Source of the DNA: Mariprofundus sp.
GTDB taxonomy: Bacteria; Pseudomonadota; Zetaproteobacteria; Mariprofundales; Mariprofundaceae
Assembly (NCBI GenBank): GCA_021772775.1
Contig: JAJFLH010000007.1
Span: 37,284 to 101,283, forward strand
Direction of reading: 5' to 3'
DNA length: 64,000 bases
In this document: in pieces, positions 8,264-17,352 of the stretch
Position numbering within the stretch: position 1 is the first letter of the stretch
Layout of the letters: each line of letters starts with the position of its first letter
The notes under the pieces: generated by a model
What the model saw: the letters and a program-made list of their open reading frames with translations, nothing else
What the model was told of the DNA's origin: nothing
Database searches by the model: none
Translations under genes and position numbers: made by a program

Positions 8264-11040
8264 CTATTTCCAAAAGAGGTGCGGGTTCTGTCACACGTTC
8301 GATTATTGGTGAATTCATGTTACTGCTCACCGTCATTATTGTGCCATTTTCATTCGTCATTGGCTGGTATGTTTTTAGTAGCTTTAATCAATTTACCATT
8401 CAGCAGCAGTTGCAATCACTGGAAAGTTTAGCTGAAGAAAAATCAAGTACGATTAACCAATACATCGATGATCATATCGGCCGCATTGAAACTTTGAGTC
8501 TGATGCCAGTCACCACATCAGCCATCGCTGCTTTTTCAGATGCATTTCAAACAGGCATTGATTCTGAATTGTATGATCGTACCAATACAGATTATGCAGA
8601 GGTTTATAAACGTTACCTTTCATACTGGAATTATTACGATCTATTCCTTATCGATTTGCAGGGTAATATTGTTTTTAGCATCAAACACGAAAGTGATATT
8701 GGCAGCAATTTGAAGAGCGGCCCTTATGGTGAGACAGCTTTGGGGCAGGTGTTCAAACAGTCACTGCTTATGCTACAAGCAAATAATAGTACCTTTACCT
8801 ATTATGAACCATCCAAAGAAGTGGGCGCTTTTGTTGCAACGCCTGTGATTAGCGGTGGAAAAGTTATCGGGGTTATTGCACTGCAGTTCGATACCAATAT
8901 TTTTTATGATGTGATCAATAACCTGGTCGGCCTTGGCGCGAGTGGGGAAGTGGTTGTTGGGCAAGTGGTCAATGATAAGATTTTACTTACTGCACCACTG
9001 CGGCATGACCCAGATGCCGCATTCAAACGCACTATTGAACTCGATGCAGTCAATGCTTTACCGATCAGAGAAGGCTCTCAGGGAGGAACAGGCTCAGACA
9101 TCATGATTGATTGGCGTGGTGAAGAGGTGCTAGCGGTATGGCAATATATTCCAGCTCTGAAATGGGGTATGGTTGTGAAAATCGATACCGAAGAAGTGTT
9201 TGGTCATTGGCAATATATTCAAAGAAATTTGATTGTGTTTATAGGATTAGGATTGTTTATCAGCTATCTGCTGATTTATCTGTTTACGCGGCGCATCACA
9301 CGCCCACTGCGCAAGCTCACCCAGGCAAGTCTGGCTTATGCAGCAGGCAAACATGATATACAGATTGATTCGTTGCTTGAGATTAACAATGAAGCAGGGG
9401 CTCTGGCCAACGCGTTTGGAGAGATGATCAGTCAGGTTCAGAGTTCAAAAGCAGAGCTGGAGCAGACAGTCGCAGAACTGGCGGAAAATAACCGCACACT
9501 GGACCAGAGGGTTGTGGCGCAAACAGAACACATACAAGGTATCATAAAATATTCGGCTGATGGCATCATCACCATGAATGCGAAGGGAGATATAGAAAGT
9601 GTTAATCCTGCGCTGTGTGATATTTTTGCTTATAGGGAGCATGAGCTTATCGGTCAGCCGATGACAATGCTGATGCCGGAGAAGTATAGAGAGGCACATC
9701 AGGCAGGCTTTAAACGCTACTCAAAGGGTGAGAAAGATTTTCATTTTAATCTTTCTGTTGAGTTGGAAGGTCTACGTAAATCCGGAGAGCTCTTTCCGCT
9801 TGATCTACATATCAATGAAATGTGTATTGGCTCCGAGACGCTGTTCCTGGGCAACATTCGAGATATCACGGAGGAAAAAACGAAACGTGAAAAACTTGAA
9901 CATACGCAACGCCTGGAGTCACTTGGCATATTAGCCGGTGGTATCGCTCATGATTTTAATAATCTGCTTACCGCAATTCTTGGTAATGCAGCTTTGGCAA
10001 AAGGGCGTATTGATCATAAATCACCTGCTACCGAGATGCTGGTCAATATTGAGAAATCCAGTGAACGTGCGGCGGTTTTATGTAAACAGATGCTGGCTTA
10101 TTCAGGCAAAGGACATTTTGTGGTTGAAGTTTTCAATCTCAATGAGCTGATTGAGGAGATGATGAATCTTCTGGAAGTCTCTATTGAGAAGAGTGTTATG
10201 TTGCGTTTGGATCTTTCAGAGCAATGTTTACCCATCGAAGCTGATGTTGCTCAAATGCAGCAAGTGATTATGAATCTGGTGATCAATGCATCTGAGGCTA
10301 TCGAAAATCATAGCGGCATGATCACCATTCATAGCGCTGTTGTAGATATTGATCATGCTTATGCACAGAGCTTGTATATGGAAAATGAGCTGCTGGTCGG
10401 CCGTTATGTTGTTCTGGAAGTGTCCGATACAGGCTGCGGCATGGATGAAGAGACCAAAAAGCATCTGTTTGATCCATTTTTTACCACTAAATTTACTGGC
10501 AGGGGGCTGGGGATGAGCGCCATACTAGGGATTATTCGCGGCCATAAAGGTGCGATTAAGGTATATTCAGAACAGGGGAAAGGTTCGACGTTTAGAATGT
10601 TATTTCCATGCTCAGGTGCTATGCAAGTGGAACAAAAGAATAACATTAAAGAGGCTGTTCGCTCTGAGGACAGAGGTACTATTTTAATTGTAGATGATGA
10701 AGAAAATATCAGAGAAACAGCGGCAATGATGCTTGAAGATATCGGTTTTACGACGCTTGAGGCGAAAGATGGTCTTGAAGGTATGGCGATGTTTCGCCAG
10801 CATCAGTCAGTGATTTGTGCTGTATTGCTTGATATGACCATGCCTCATATGATTGGTGATGAAGTGTTCCATGCTATTAGGGATATAGAGCCGGATATGA
10901 AAGTGATTCTATCCTCCGGCTATAGTGAACAGGATGCGACGAAAAGTTTTGCAGGTAAAGGACTGTCCGGTTTTATTCAAAAACCATATGGGCCGGATGA
11001 TTTACAGTCCATTGTGCTCGAGGTTTTGAATGATAAATAA
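8260..11040 (+). CDS. dCache-HAMP-PAS hybrid sensor histidine kinase
   Basis: 926 residues. Membrane helix near 15-40, a double-Cache periplasmic domain to about 320, a second helix (about 323-343), HAMP, a short coiled coil, a PAS domain (about 425-530), a HisKA box of the FixL/NtrB kind with GGIAHDFNNLLTAILGNA (His about 564), HATPase with an N-box NLVINASEAIE, and a C-terminal receiver (VDDEEN, Asp about 858 in LLDMTMPHM, Lys in QKPY). The G-box reads GRGLGMSA. It is co-translated with the UrtA-like binding protein. The periplasmic half is closely similar to that of the kinase at the left edge of the window. Confidence 0.93.
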   Translation: MTISKRGAGSVTRSIIGEFMLLLTVIIVPFSFVIGWYVFSSFNQFTIQQQLQSLESLAEEKSSTINQYIDDHIGRIETLSLMPVTTSAIAAFSDAFQTGIDSELYDRTNTDYAEVYKRYLSYWNYYDLFLIDLQGNIVFSIKHESDIGSNLKSGPYGETALGQVFKQSLLMLQANNSTFTYYEPSKEVGAFVATPVISGGKVIGVIALQFDTNIFYDVINNLVGLGASGEVVVGQVVNDKILLTAPLRHDPDAAFKRTIELDAVNALPIREGSQGGTGSDIMIDWRGEEVLAVWQYIPALKWGMVVKIDTEEVFGHWQYIQRNLIVFIGLGLFISYLLIYLFTRRITRPLRKLTQASLAYAAGKHDIQIDSLLEINNEAGALANAFGEMISQVQSSKAELEQTVAELAENNRTLDQRVVAQTEHIQGIIKYSADGIITMNAKGDIESVNPALCDIFAYREHELIGQPMTMLMPEKYREAHQAGFKRYSKGEKDFHFNLSVELEGLRKSGELFPLDLHINEMCIGSETLFLGNIRDITEEKTKREKLEHTQRLESLGILAGGIAHDFNNLLTAILGNAALAKGRIDHKSPATEMLVNIEKSSERAAVLCKQMLAYSGKGHFVVEVFNLNELIEEMMNLLEVSIEKSVMLRLDLSEQCLPIEADVAQMQQVIMNLVINASEAIENHSGMITIHSAVVDIDHAYAQSLYMENELLVGRYVVLEVSDTGCGMDEETKKHLFDPFFTTKFTGRGLGMSAILGIIRGHKGAIKVYSEQGKGSTFRMLFPCSGAMQVEQKNNIKEAVRSEDRGTILIVDDEENIRETAAMMLEDIGFTTLEAKDGLEGMAMFRQHQSVICAVLLDMTMPHMIGDEVFHAIRDIEPDMKVILSSGYSEQDATKSFAGKGLSGFIQKPYGPDDLQSIVLEVLNDK

Positions 11041-11103
11041 TCGCCGATCAGTTTTTGTGCTTGTATTGATGTTTCAGTGTGAAAAAGAGATGAGACTGGA
11101 CTG

Positions 11104-11733
11104 ATGGCAAAGATAACCATCGTATCAACACATCATTTAAACCAGATACTGGTTGATAACATTGCATCCTGTTTGTTTACAGAAACCCATTTCAGAGTGT
11201 TTGAAGGTAGTAATTTTTTTCATGATATCGATGCGTTAATAGAAAAAAAACGCGCTGATGTATTGATTGCTTTTGTTAAAGACAAGGGACATTTGCAAAA
11301 GATAAGAAATATCATTCATACCTATCCGAAACTTAAAGTGGTGATTACAGGGGTGAATCATAGAGATGTTATTTTTGAATACATTCAGCTTGGTGTAAAA
11401 GGCCATTTTGGTGATGATATTTCAGAGGAATTATTAAAGCGGGCCATCAGGGTATTGCATCAGGGAGAAGTGTGGTTTGATCGTGAGGTTTCAGCCAAAG
11501 TGCTAGCCATGTTTATCGGTCAAAGTGTTGCAGCAATTCATACTCCCAAAAGTGCACTGTTATCAGCCAGAGAGCGTGAAGTGATGGAGTGTGTATCGCG
11601 TGGTATGAAAAACCGAGCTATTTCAGAGGCACTGTTCATATCCGAAAGTACGGTGAAAACCCATTTGTATAAAGTTTATGAAAAACTGGGTGTGAAGGAT
11701 CGCATGTCAGCAGTCCTGAAAATGAACGAATGA
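11104..11733 (+). CDS. LuxR/FixJ-type regulator with degenerate receiver
   Basis: 209 residues. The C-terminal 60 residues are a GerE/LuxR helix-turn-helix (SAREREVMECVSRGMKNRAI, then SESTVKTHLYKVYEKLGVKDR). The N-terminal 130 residues have receiver-like size and pattern (IKLGVKGHFGDD is the usual 'GA.gYl.K' region), but the acceptor position reads VLIAFVKDKG instead of xxLLDxxMP and the N-terminal acidic pair is missing. It is therefore probably not phosphorylated in the normal way. It lies 63 bases after the hybrid kinase, in the same direction, and is probably its output or an auxiliary regulator. Confidence 0.85.
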   Translation: MAKITIVSTHHLNQILVDNIASCLFTETHFRVFEGSNFFHDIDALIEKKRADVLIAFVKDKGHLQKIRNIIHTYPKLKVVITGVNHRDVIFEYIQLGVKGHFGDDISEELLKRAIRVLHQGEVWFDREVSAKVLAMFIGQSVAAIHTPKSALLSAREREVMECVSRGMKNRAISEALFISESTVKTHLYKVYEKLGVKDRMSAVLKMNE

Positions 11734-11770
11734 TGGCATGGTTATTGAATAAAACGAGGCAGATCTCATT

Positions 11771-12157
11771 ATGTTGAAAATATTTGTGCAAAACAGGCTA
11801 GCTGATCTTGCAGCGCAGTTAACAGGACTCGCTTATCAAGTGGAGTGTTGTTCTGAAACAATGGTTTTTAACGATTTAGAAGAACATCTGATTCATGGTG
11901 ATATTGTTTTCTGGGACCATATTCCGGAGTCAGGCTTCTATGGTTCCAAGGCCAACATCATTGTTGCCACTGCGAAAAGTAGTGCGACTGAAGAGCATGA
12001 TGCTGCGAAAGCCGGAGCACTTGCTTATATCGCTTCCGACATATCTGATGAGATGCTGAAACATGTCATTGTGAGTGTCTCGAAAGGTGAACTTTGGATG
12101 ACACGGGATACTATTGCCACGCTGTTTGATGAGTTCGTCAAATCAAAAGAGAGCTAG
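11771..12157 (+). CDS. Stand-alone degenerate receiver-like protein
   Basis: 128 residues with no DNA-binding part. It reads as a shortened relative of the receiver half of the preceding regulator: GALAYIASDISDEMLKHVI and KGELWMTRDTIATLFDEF line up with VKGHFGDDISEELLKRAI and QGEVWFDREVSAKVLAMF. It also lacks a clear acceptor Asp in the usual context (DIVFWDHIPESG has an Asp one turn away). It lies 37 bases downstream and probably shares the transcript. A role as an antagonist or dimer partner of the upstream regulator is possible but inferred. Confidence 0.6.
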   Translation: MLKIFVQNRLADLAAQLTGLAYQVECCSETMVFNDLEEHLIHGDIVFWDHIPESGFYGSKANIIVATAKSSATEEHDAAKAGALAYIASDISDEMLKHVIVSVSKGELWMTRDTIATLFDEFVKSKES

Positions 12158-12689
12158 GAGTCTGTTGGATCTAGCTCACAAACTGCGAAAAGATGAATAA
12201 TGGCTGATTTTCACCTTGATTCTCATTTTGAGCCCTGCTGTTCGCCTTAAATCAATGCAAACAGTAACTCAATCCCGTTATCCCTAGCTACCAGCTGCAT
12301 AAGTCCTGAAGAGCACTGATCTGTTTTACAGGTATGAACCACTCTGTCCTACTTAAGTTGTTTTGTACCCTAGGGTACCCTCTCTGGCTACGCCATTCAC
12401 CACGTCATACCCGACCTGATCGGGTGTCCAGAAATACGTTGAGTGACTGGATTGATTCAGCGCTTTGCGGCTCACCCTACGGGCGGCTTGCAGCCGTCCA
12501 AACGACTTCGTCTCCCTGTCCCGCCTTCGCAGGAAGAAGGTGAAGGCCGAGAAGCTGCCCTGGGGTATGACACGTATGGTTCAACTGCTGTCATGTCGAA
12601 GGCGCCTTGAAATAGCGTAATTTGTTGTTTGGTAATGTTATTCGAGGCTGTATTGAATACTATATGGGACAGTAGTGGGTTTGAACCGT
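12158..12689. other. Intergenic stretch of 532 bases
   Basis: No gene is supported here. Bases 12158-12366 show nothing recognisable. From 12367 to 12573 lies a degenerate intergenic repeat, listed separately. The last 115 bases lead into the 3' end of the convergent M20 hydrolase gene and show no obvious terminator. Confidence 0.6.
12367..12573. repeat. MITE-like intergenic repeat, copy 1
   Basis: About 207 bases. The left end (12367-12401) contains CCCTAGGGTACCCTCTC and ends in ATTCACC. The right end (12532-12573) contains GAAGAAGGTGAA, GAGAAGCTGCCC and TGGGGTATGACA. The right end read in reverse resembles the left end, so the ends are imperfect inverted repeats. The interior (12404-12452) shares a TGATCGGGT..TCCAGAA..ACGTTGA module with 27566-27627. 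Related ends occur at 16171-16300, 17561-17602 and 59863-59899. No coding capacity. Confidence 0.6.
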
Positions 12690-13916
12690 TTAGATCTTGG
12701 CAGATAAGGCTAATGCCGAGAATGTTGCAATGCCGGAGTGCATGGATGATTCATCAATATCAAAGCTGGGGTGGTGTAGGGGATAACGGGTCTCAGGACT
12801 ACTGCCGGTACCGAGGCGGAACAGACAGCCCGGAATCTCACGCATGAACTCGGCGAAATCTTCACCCCCCATGGATGGTTCATGAATATCAATGCATTTT
12901 ATTTGCGGAGTGAGCTGTTTTAACAGAGCAGTAGCATCTGTTAATAGTTCGGCATCGTTGATAAGCACTGGCGTTGCCTGTTTGAGCATGAACTTGCTGG
13001 TTGCACCCCATGTTTCCGATGTTTGGCGGATGATATGATCCATGCAGACTCTAATCTCTTCATGAACCTCTGGATGCAGGCTGCGGAAGGTACCGGAAAA
13101 GGTGATGTGATCAGGTATAACATTGCCAGCATGGCCACCATGGATTTGCCCAATCGTCAGCACTGCCTGATGCAGTGGATTGACGCGCCGGCTAACAATG
13201 TGATGCAGGGCCTGAATGACATGGCTGGCCACCAGGACCACATCAATGCATTCATGTGGACGGGCTGCATGGCCACCCCGGCCATGAATTTCGACTTCAA
13301 ACATATCTGCAGCGGCACACATCGCACCCTCTCTCAGACCAATTGATCCTGCAGGCAGATAGGGATAGACATGCAGAGCGTAGATTTGGGCCGGCTGAAT
13401 GGTTTTGAAAAGACCATCTTTAAGCATGGCAGCAGCACCCTGGCAGGTCTCTTCTGCCGGTTGAAATACAAAAGCTATATTACATTGCAGCTGCTCTTTG
13501 AATTGGCTGAGTAACTGTGCTGTACCAAGCAGGATGGCGGTGTGGGCATCGTGGCCACAGCTGTGCGATATATTGGCAATCGGGGAGGAGTAGGGCTGAT
13601 GCTTGGTGTCCTGAATGGGCAGGGCATCCATATCCCCACGAAAGGCGATCCAGGGTTTGTCAGGGGCTATCTTCAAGCAAGCCAAAACACCGTGACCGCC
13701 AATGGCTTCGTCGACTTCCAAGCCAAGTTGGCGGCAGCTATTGGCGACGAATGCAGCGGTGTTTTTTTCATCACCCGAGAGTTCAGGGTGTTGATGCAGA
13801 TACCGACGCATGCGGATCACTTCAGGCAGAAGCGCATCGACTGCGGATGCGAGTTGCTCGGTACTCACATTGTGGGATTTAGATTGTTGCTTAACATCAA
13901 TTTGCTCGAAGCTCAT
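12690..13916 (-). CDS. M20 family amidohydrolase (N-acyl amino acid hydrolase type)
   Basis: About 408 residues. Two-metal amidohydrolase of the IAA-amino-acid hydrolase/hippurate hydrolase/aminoacylase group. Metal and catalytic motifs: GDMDALPIQD, SCGHDAHTA, FQPAEETCQGA, HGRGGHAARPHE and GGEDFAEFM near the C-terminus. No signal peptide, so cytoplasmic. The start is taken at the ATG at 13916, which forms a TAATG overlap with the stop of the upstream YbdK-type ligase; a GTG three codons earlier is less likely. Coupling with an amide-forming ligase suggests the two act on the same kind of gamma-glutamyl or N-acyl compound, but the substrate is unknown. Confidence 0.85.
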   Translation of the reverse strand: MSFEQIDVKQQSKSHNVSTEQLASAVDALLPEVIRMRRYLHQHPELSGDEKNTAAFVANSCRQLGLEVDEAIGGHGVLACLKIAPDKPWIAFRGDMDALPIQDTKHQPYSSPIANISHSCGHDAHTAILLGTAQLLSQFKEQLQCNIAFVFQPAEETCQGAAAMLKDGLFKTIQPAQIYALHVYPYLPAGSIGLREGAMCAAADMFEVEIHGRGGHAARPHECIDVVLVASHVIQALHHIVSRRVNPLHQAVLTIGQIHGGHAGNVIPDHITFSGTFRSLHPEVHEEIRVCMDHIIRQTSETWGATSKFMLKQATPVLINDAELLTDATALLKQLTPQIKCIDIHEPSMGGEDFAEFMREIPGCLFRLGTGSSPETRYPLHHPSFDIDESSMHSGIATFSALALSAKI

Positions 13917-15037
13917 TATTTCCACCCGTCCTGTTCACGCATTGCTTTTAGCATGGCAGCAAAATCTGCTGTTTGATTATATATCCTGAGCTGCATCTCT
14001 GCTCCACCGCCATGTTGCCGCCAGTGTGGGATGCGCTGGCGAACGATCTCCAGCTCAGAACTTTCAGCCCCTAAGCCGGCTAGTCTGTCGAGCCGGTGTT
14101 CTAACCACTCCAGCAGTGGTATCAGTTCTTCAGTTAGCGGATCAATCATGATGGCCTGCATACCATAACGGCAGGCTCGCCAGCGATTTTCGCGGATGAG
14201 AGAAGGGTGAACACGGGGTGTTAACTGCTTATCTCCCTTGGCTGCTGCGATAGCTTCGGCGCGTACATAAGCGATGTAAGCAGCGCTATCGGCAAAGTTA
14301 CCGGGCATGTCGCCTATACGGATTTCCAGCGTGCCAAAGTTGGGGTGTGGGCGCATCTCCCACCAGATGTCGCGTACCGAATCGATACTTCCCGTGGCTT
14401 TGAGGCGAGAAGCGCAATGTTCAAAATCTTGCCAGTCTTTAAAATAGAAGGGCATACCTCCCTGACTTAAGCCTTCAAATATTTTGATGCGACTGGCGGC
14501 TAAACCGGTTTTTTCACCATGCCAGAAGGGTGAGTTGGCTGAGATGGCCAGAAACATTGGCATGATGGGCAGCAGTTGATTCATGGCATGGATACAGCTA
14601 TCGCCATCGGGCATGCCAATATGGGTGTGAATACCGCAGATATTAAAACGTCGAGCAACCCAGCAGAGGCGTCTGAGCAGTTGTTTATAACGAGGGTCGT
14701 CGCTGATCTCCTGATCGCGCCAGTGTGAAATAGGGTGGGTGCTGGAGCTCAGAAGAGCTGCGTTCTGAGCTTTTAAATCAGCACTGATTTGACGATATAA
14801 ACATAGGAGTTGCTGAACTGCATCCGGGGTGTTGGTGTGAATGTCTGTATTGATTTCAATGATCGAGGTAAACAGTTCTGCTTTGATACGTGGTGTCTCA
14901 ACGATGCGTGATAACAGCTCTGGTGCAGCAGAGATTTGCTGACCAGAAACAGCATCGACAGTCATCCACTCCATTTCGACACCCAGCGTACCTAGGCTGG
15001 AGTCGTGGAAGGGGATACTATCGATCTTATTCACCAT
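13916..15037 (-). CDS. YbdK-type carboxylate-amine ligase (GCS2 family)
   Basis: 373 residues of the glutamate-cysteine ligase family 2. It has the N-terminal GTLGVEMEWMTVD segment with the conserved G-x-E-x-E pattern, a central HTHIGMPDGD motif, and WWEMRPHPNFGTLEIRIGDMP, which carries the characteristic R-P-x-x-x-GTxExRxxD. ENRWRACRYGM follows towards the C-terminus. The family joins an amino group to a glutamyl or other carboxylate using ATP. It is first gene of the pair with the M20 hydrolase (TAATG overlap) and is divergent from the PhnA gene. The physiological product is unknown. Confidence 0.88.
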   Translation of the reverse strand: MVNKIDSIPFHDSSLGTLGVEMEWMTVDAVSGQQISAAPELLSRIVETPRIKAELFTSIIEINTDIHTNTPDAVQQLLCLYRQISADLKAQNAALLSSSTHPISHWRDQEISDDPRYKQLLRRLCWVARRFNICGIHTHIGMPDGDSCIHAMNQLLPIMPMFLAISANSPFWHGEKTGLAASRIKIFEGLSQGGMPFYFKDWQDFEHCASRLKATGSIDSVRDIWWEMRPHPNFGTLEIRIGDMPGNFADSAAYIAYVRAEAIAAAKGDKQLTPRVHPSLIRENRWRACRYGMQAIMIDPLTEELIPLLEWLEHRLDRLAGLGAESSELEIVRQRIPHWRQHGGGAEMQLRIYNQTADFAAMLKAMREQDGWK

Positions 15038-15179
15038 GAACCTATCATGACTAAAGTATAACGAAGTAATCTTTGTGCGTTAACAAGAAGTTGAATTATG
15101 ACAATGGATATTCTCTTGCTTCAATTGACTTTAGAGAGTGAGAGACTAATCATCCGCGTAAAAATGCGGGGTATCATTG

Positions 15180-15761
15180 ATGAGTATAGAAAAGGAATTG
15201 CACACACGTAGCGGATCTATATGTGAGTTGTGCGGCGCAACTGATAACTTATCGGTATATGAAGTTCCTTCCAGTGCTGATAGCAGTGCCGACTCATCTG
15301 TGCTGCTGTGCAATACATGCAGCGGTCAAATTGATCAGCCGGATAGCGTGAACGCCAATCACTGGCGTTGCCTTAATGATAGTATGTGGTCCCAGGTGCC
15401 TGCTGTGCAGGTGATGGCATGGCGTATAATGATGCGTTTAAGGTCGGAAGGGTGGCCACAAGATCTGCTTGATATGATGTATCTGGAAGACGATCTGCAG
15501 GCATGGGCGGAGGCTGCTGGCGATGCTCAGAGTGGCGATGATGCGGTCAAACATATTGATAGTAATGGTGCGAGCCTCGAAGCTGGCGATACTGTCACTT
15601 TGATCAAAGATTTGAATGTTAAAGGCGGTGGTTTTACAGCCAAACGAGGCACTGCTGTACGCGGTATTTCATTGGTGGCGGATAATGCGGAACATATTGA
15701 AGGCCGTGTAAGTGGTCAGCAGATTGTAATTTTGACCAAGTTTGTAAAGAAATCGAATTAA
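15180..15761 (+). CDS. PhnA family protein
   Basis: About 193 residues. The N-terminal zinc ribbon shows CELCGA and LLCNTCSGQ (two CxxC pairs about 35 residues apart). The C-terminal PhnA domain is an SH3-like barrel with SLEAGDTVTLIKDLNVKGG, then FTAKRGTAVRGISLV and the final GQQIVILTKFVKK. The ATG at 15180 is preferred over the adjoining TTG. Despite the name, this family is not shown to hydrolyse phosphonoacetate in most bacteria; function is open. It probably forms a transcript with the small membrane protein 20 bases downstream. Confidence 0.85.
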   Translation: MSIEKELHTRSGSICELCGATDNLSVYEVPSSADSSADSSVLLCNTCSGQIDQPDSVNANHWRCLNDSMWSQVPAVQVMAWRIMMRLRSEGWPQDLLDMMYLEDDLQAWAEAAGDAQSGDDAVKHIDSNGASLEAGDTVTLIKDLNVKGGGFTAKRGTAVRGISLVADNAEHIEGRVSGQQIVILTKFVKKSN

Positions 15762-15781
15762 AGATTTGGGGAGCTTTTATC

Positions 15782-16078
15782 ATGTCTAGCCATGATCAAT
15801 CCGAGATTATTGAATCAATTAGGAAAAAGCAGGAAAATATTGCTCTGGTGATTGGTGTGACACTGGCGATGACTCTCGCTGTCTATTTTTTCACCTATGC
15901 AATGGTGACGGATAAGGGATTAATCAGTCTACTCTGGTTTATGGCTATCTCTAGCATGGTGATCGTTGCGATGCTTTTTCGCCTGCAATCAGTATCATTT
16001 TTCGTGACCCGTTTATGGCTTGGTCGGCGGGCTGGTTACCGGGAAGTCTTCCCATTGATTACCGCAACTAAAGAGTAG
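15782..16078 (+). CDS. Small two-helix membrane protein
   Basis: 98 residues, unrecognised. A charged N-terminus (SHDQSEIIESIRKKQE) is followed by two hydrophobic helices (about 21-43 and 48-66) and a positively charged tail with LWLGRRAGYREVFP. A GGGGAG sits about 9 bases before the ATG. Probably co-transcribed with the PhnA gene. Confidence 0.6.
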   Translation: MSSHDQSEIIESIRKKQENIALVIGVTLAMTLAVYFFTYAMVTDKGLISLLWFMAISSMVIVAMLFRLQSVSFFVTRLWLGRRAGYREVFPLITATKE

Positions 16079-16100
16079 TTTCTGTAGCTGCTACGCATCA

Positions 16101-16300
16101 GCGTCATTCCGGCATGCTTTTAGCCGGAATCTATGGTGCGGCAAAAAATGGCTCCCCCTCCGGGATTCTCTCCCTCAGGGGATATTCTCTCGCTTTGCGA
16201 TTCACCTGATCTGCCGCAAACGGCATTCACCTTACCTGATAAATCATCTGAGGAAGAAGGTGAACGCAGAAGATAGAGAAGCTACCCTGGGGTATGACAA
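16101..16300. repeat. MITE-like intergenic repeat, copy 2
   Basis: This fills most of the 400-base gap between the small membrane gene and the SPOR gene. It opens with a GTCATTCCGGC..GCCGGAATC hairpin (about 16102-16131). The left end (16171-16206) has TCCCTCAGGGGATATTCTC and GATTCACC. The right end (16251-16300) has GAGGAAGAAGGTGAACGC, GAGAAGCTACCC and TGGGGTATGACA, closely matching the right end of copy 1. No genes are seen in the remaining bases up to 16479. Confidence 0.6.
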
Positions 16301-16479
16301 TATGTAGCCTTTTCTACTCTTTTATTTATATAAGCTAACGGCTTTCAATCGTTCCTTATCAAGCTATTGATGCTAAGCTCTTATATTAAGCTAGCGCTCT
16401 TAGCTGATGTAACGAAGTTTATGAGAGTGCATCCAGATATACAAAACATAGCCACTGATTATGACAGCGTATGCTGTGA

Positions 16480-17343
16480 TTAGCGGCGTCCTACCCAAGC
16501 GCTGTTGTCAGGCAAGAATCGGGATAATTCTGACATGGCCATCTTGGCTTCCAGCCTACTTTTAAAGCCTATAAGGCGAATACGTATCCACTGCTTCCCA
16601 TTGACGATTGTTGTGAATGACTCAACAGGAATATCGATAGATTCAACTTCTGCTAACAGAAGCTGGGCTCTCTCTTCTGAGTGGAAAGAAGCCAGGTTAA
16701 CAACCCACGCTCCATTGACTACAGCAGCTACCTCTTCTTTCTTTTGCTTGGTGCTGATCGTGCCGTTCAATTGGTGTAACTGGCTAACTACGGCTTGCAA
16801 CTGTGACTCTTTTTCATCCTCTTTAGTGGTCATTGCACCATTCAATTGATGCAGCTGGGCTGCCATAGCTTGTATTTGTGATTCAAGTGCATGGACCGAT
16901 TGAACCTGGCTTTCAACAGCACTAAGGCTCTGTTCAATATTATTAAGATGACTGTTGGAAACCACTTCAGGTTCAGCTTCACTGGTAAGGAAATAGACAG
17001 TGAACAGGAACGCCGCACAGGCTGTGAGACTTAAAACAATACCGCTAATGGTGCCATAGTGGTTGGGGTGAATATCACCTGGGAGTGCTTTTGCCTGGTT
17101 CGGGGAGACAATGTTGAGTGTGTAGTATTTGTCTTCATCCTGAGAAGGCATACCGACAATGAACTCCTCAAAAGGTTCAGGTGTCCATTCGGACTCTGTT
17201 ACCGCTAAAGGGACTTCCTGCTTAGGTTCATTCGAGTCATCTTCGAATTGTTTCTTCTCTTCGAATACAGAGTCAACAAATCCGTAAAACAGATCGTAAT
17301 CATCTTCAGTAACCGGTTGTTTGTTTAGTTCTTTGTCGTTCAT
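16480..17343 (-). CDS. Membrane-anchored SPOR-domain protein
   Basis: About 287 residues. Acidic cytoplasmic N-terminus, one membrane helix (about 98-120: IVLSLTACAAFLFTVYFLTS), a periplasmic coiled-coil stretch and a C-terminal SPOR domain (about 210-285: GAWVVNLASFHSEERAQLLL through WIRIRLIGFKSRLEAKMAM). SPOR domains bind denuded peptidoglycan at the division septum. The coiled coil holds two near-identical units (SQIQAMAAQLHQLNGAMTTK and SQLQAVVSQLHQLNGTISTK), a recent internal duplication. The ATG at 17343 is preferred over a GTG three codons upstream. Resembles FtsN/DedD-like proteins in layout only. Confidence 0.8.
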   Translation of the reverse strand: MNDKELNKQPVTEDDYDLFYGFVDSVFEEKKQFEDDSNEPKQEVPLAVTESEWTPEPFEEFIVGMPSQDEDKYYTLNIVSPNQAKALPGDIHPNHYGTISGIVLSLTACAAFLFTVYFLTSEAEPEVVSNSHLNNIEQSLSAVESQVQSVHALESQIQAMAAQLHQLNGAMTTKEDEKESQLQAVVSQLHQLNGTISTKQKKEEVAAVVNGAWVVNLASFHSEERAQLLLAEVESIDIPVESFTTIVNGKQWIRIRLIGFKSRLEAKMAMSELSRFLPDNSAWVGRR

Positions 17344-17352
17344 GAAAACCAC

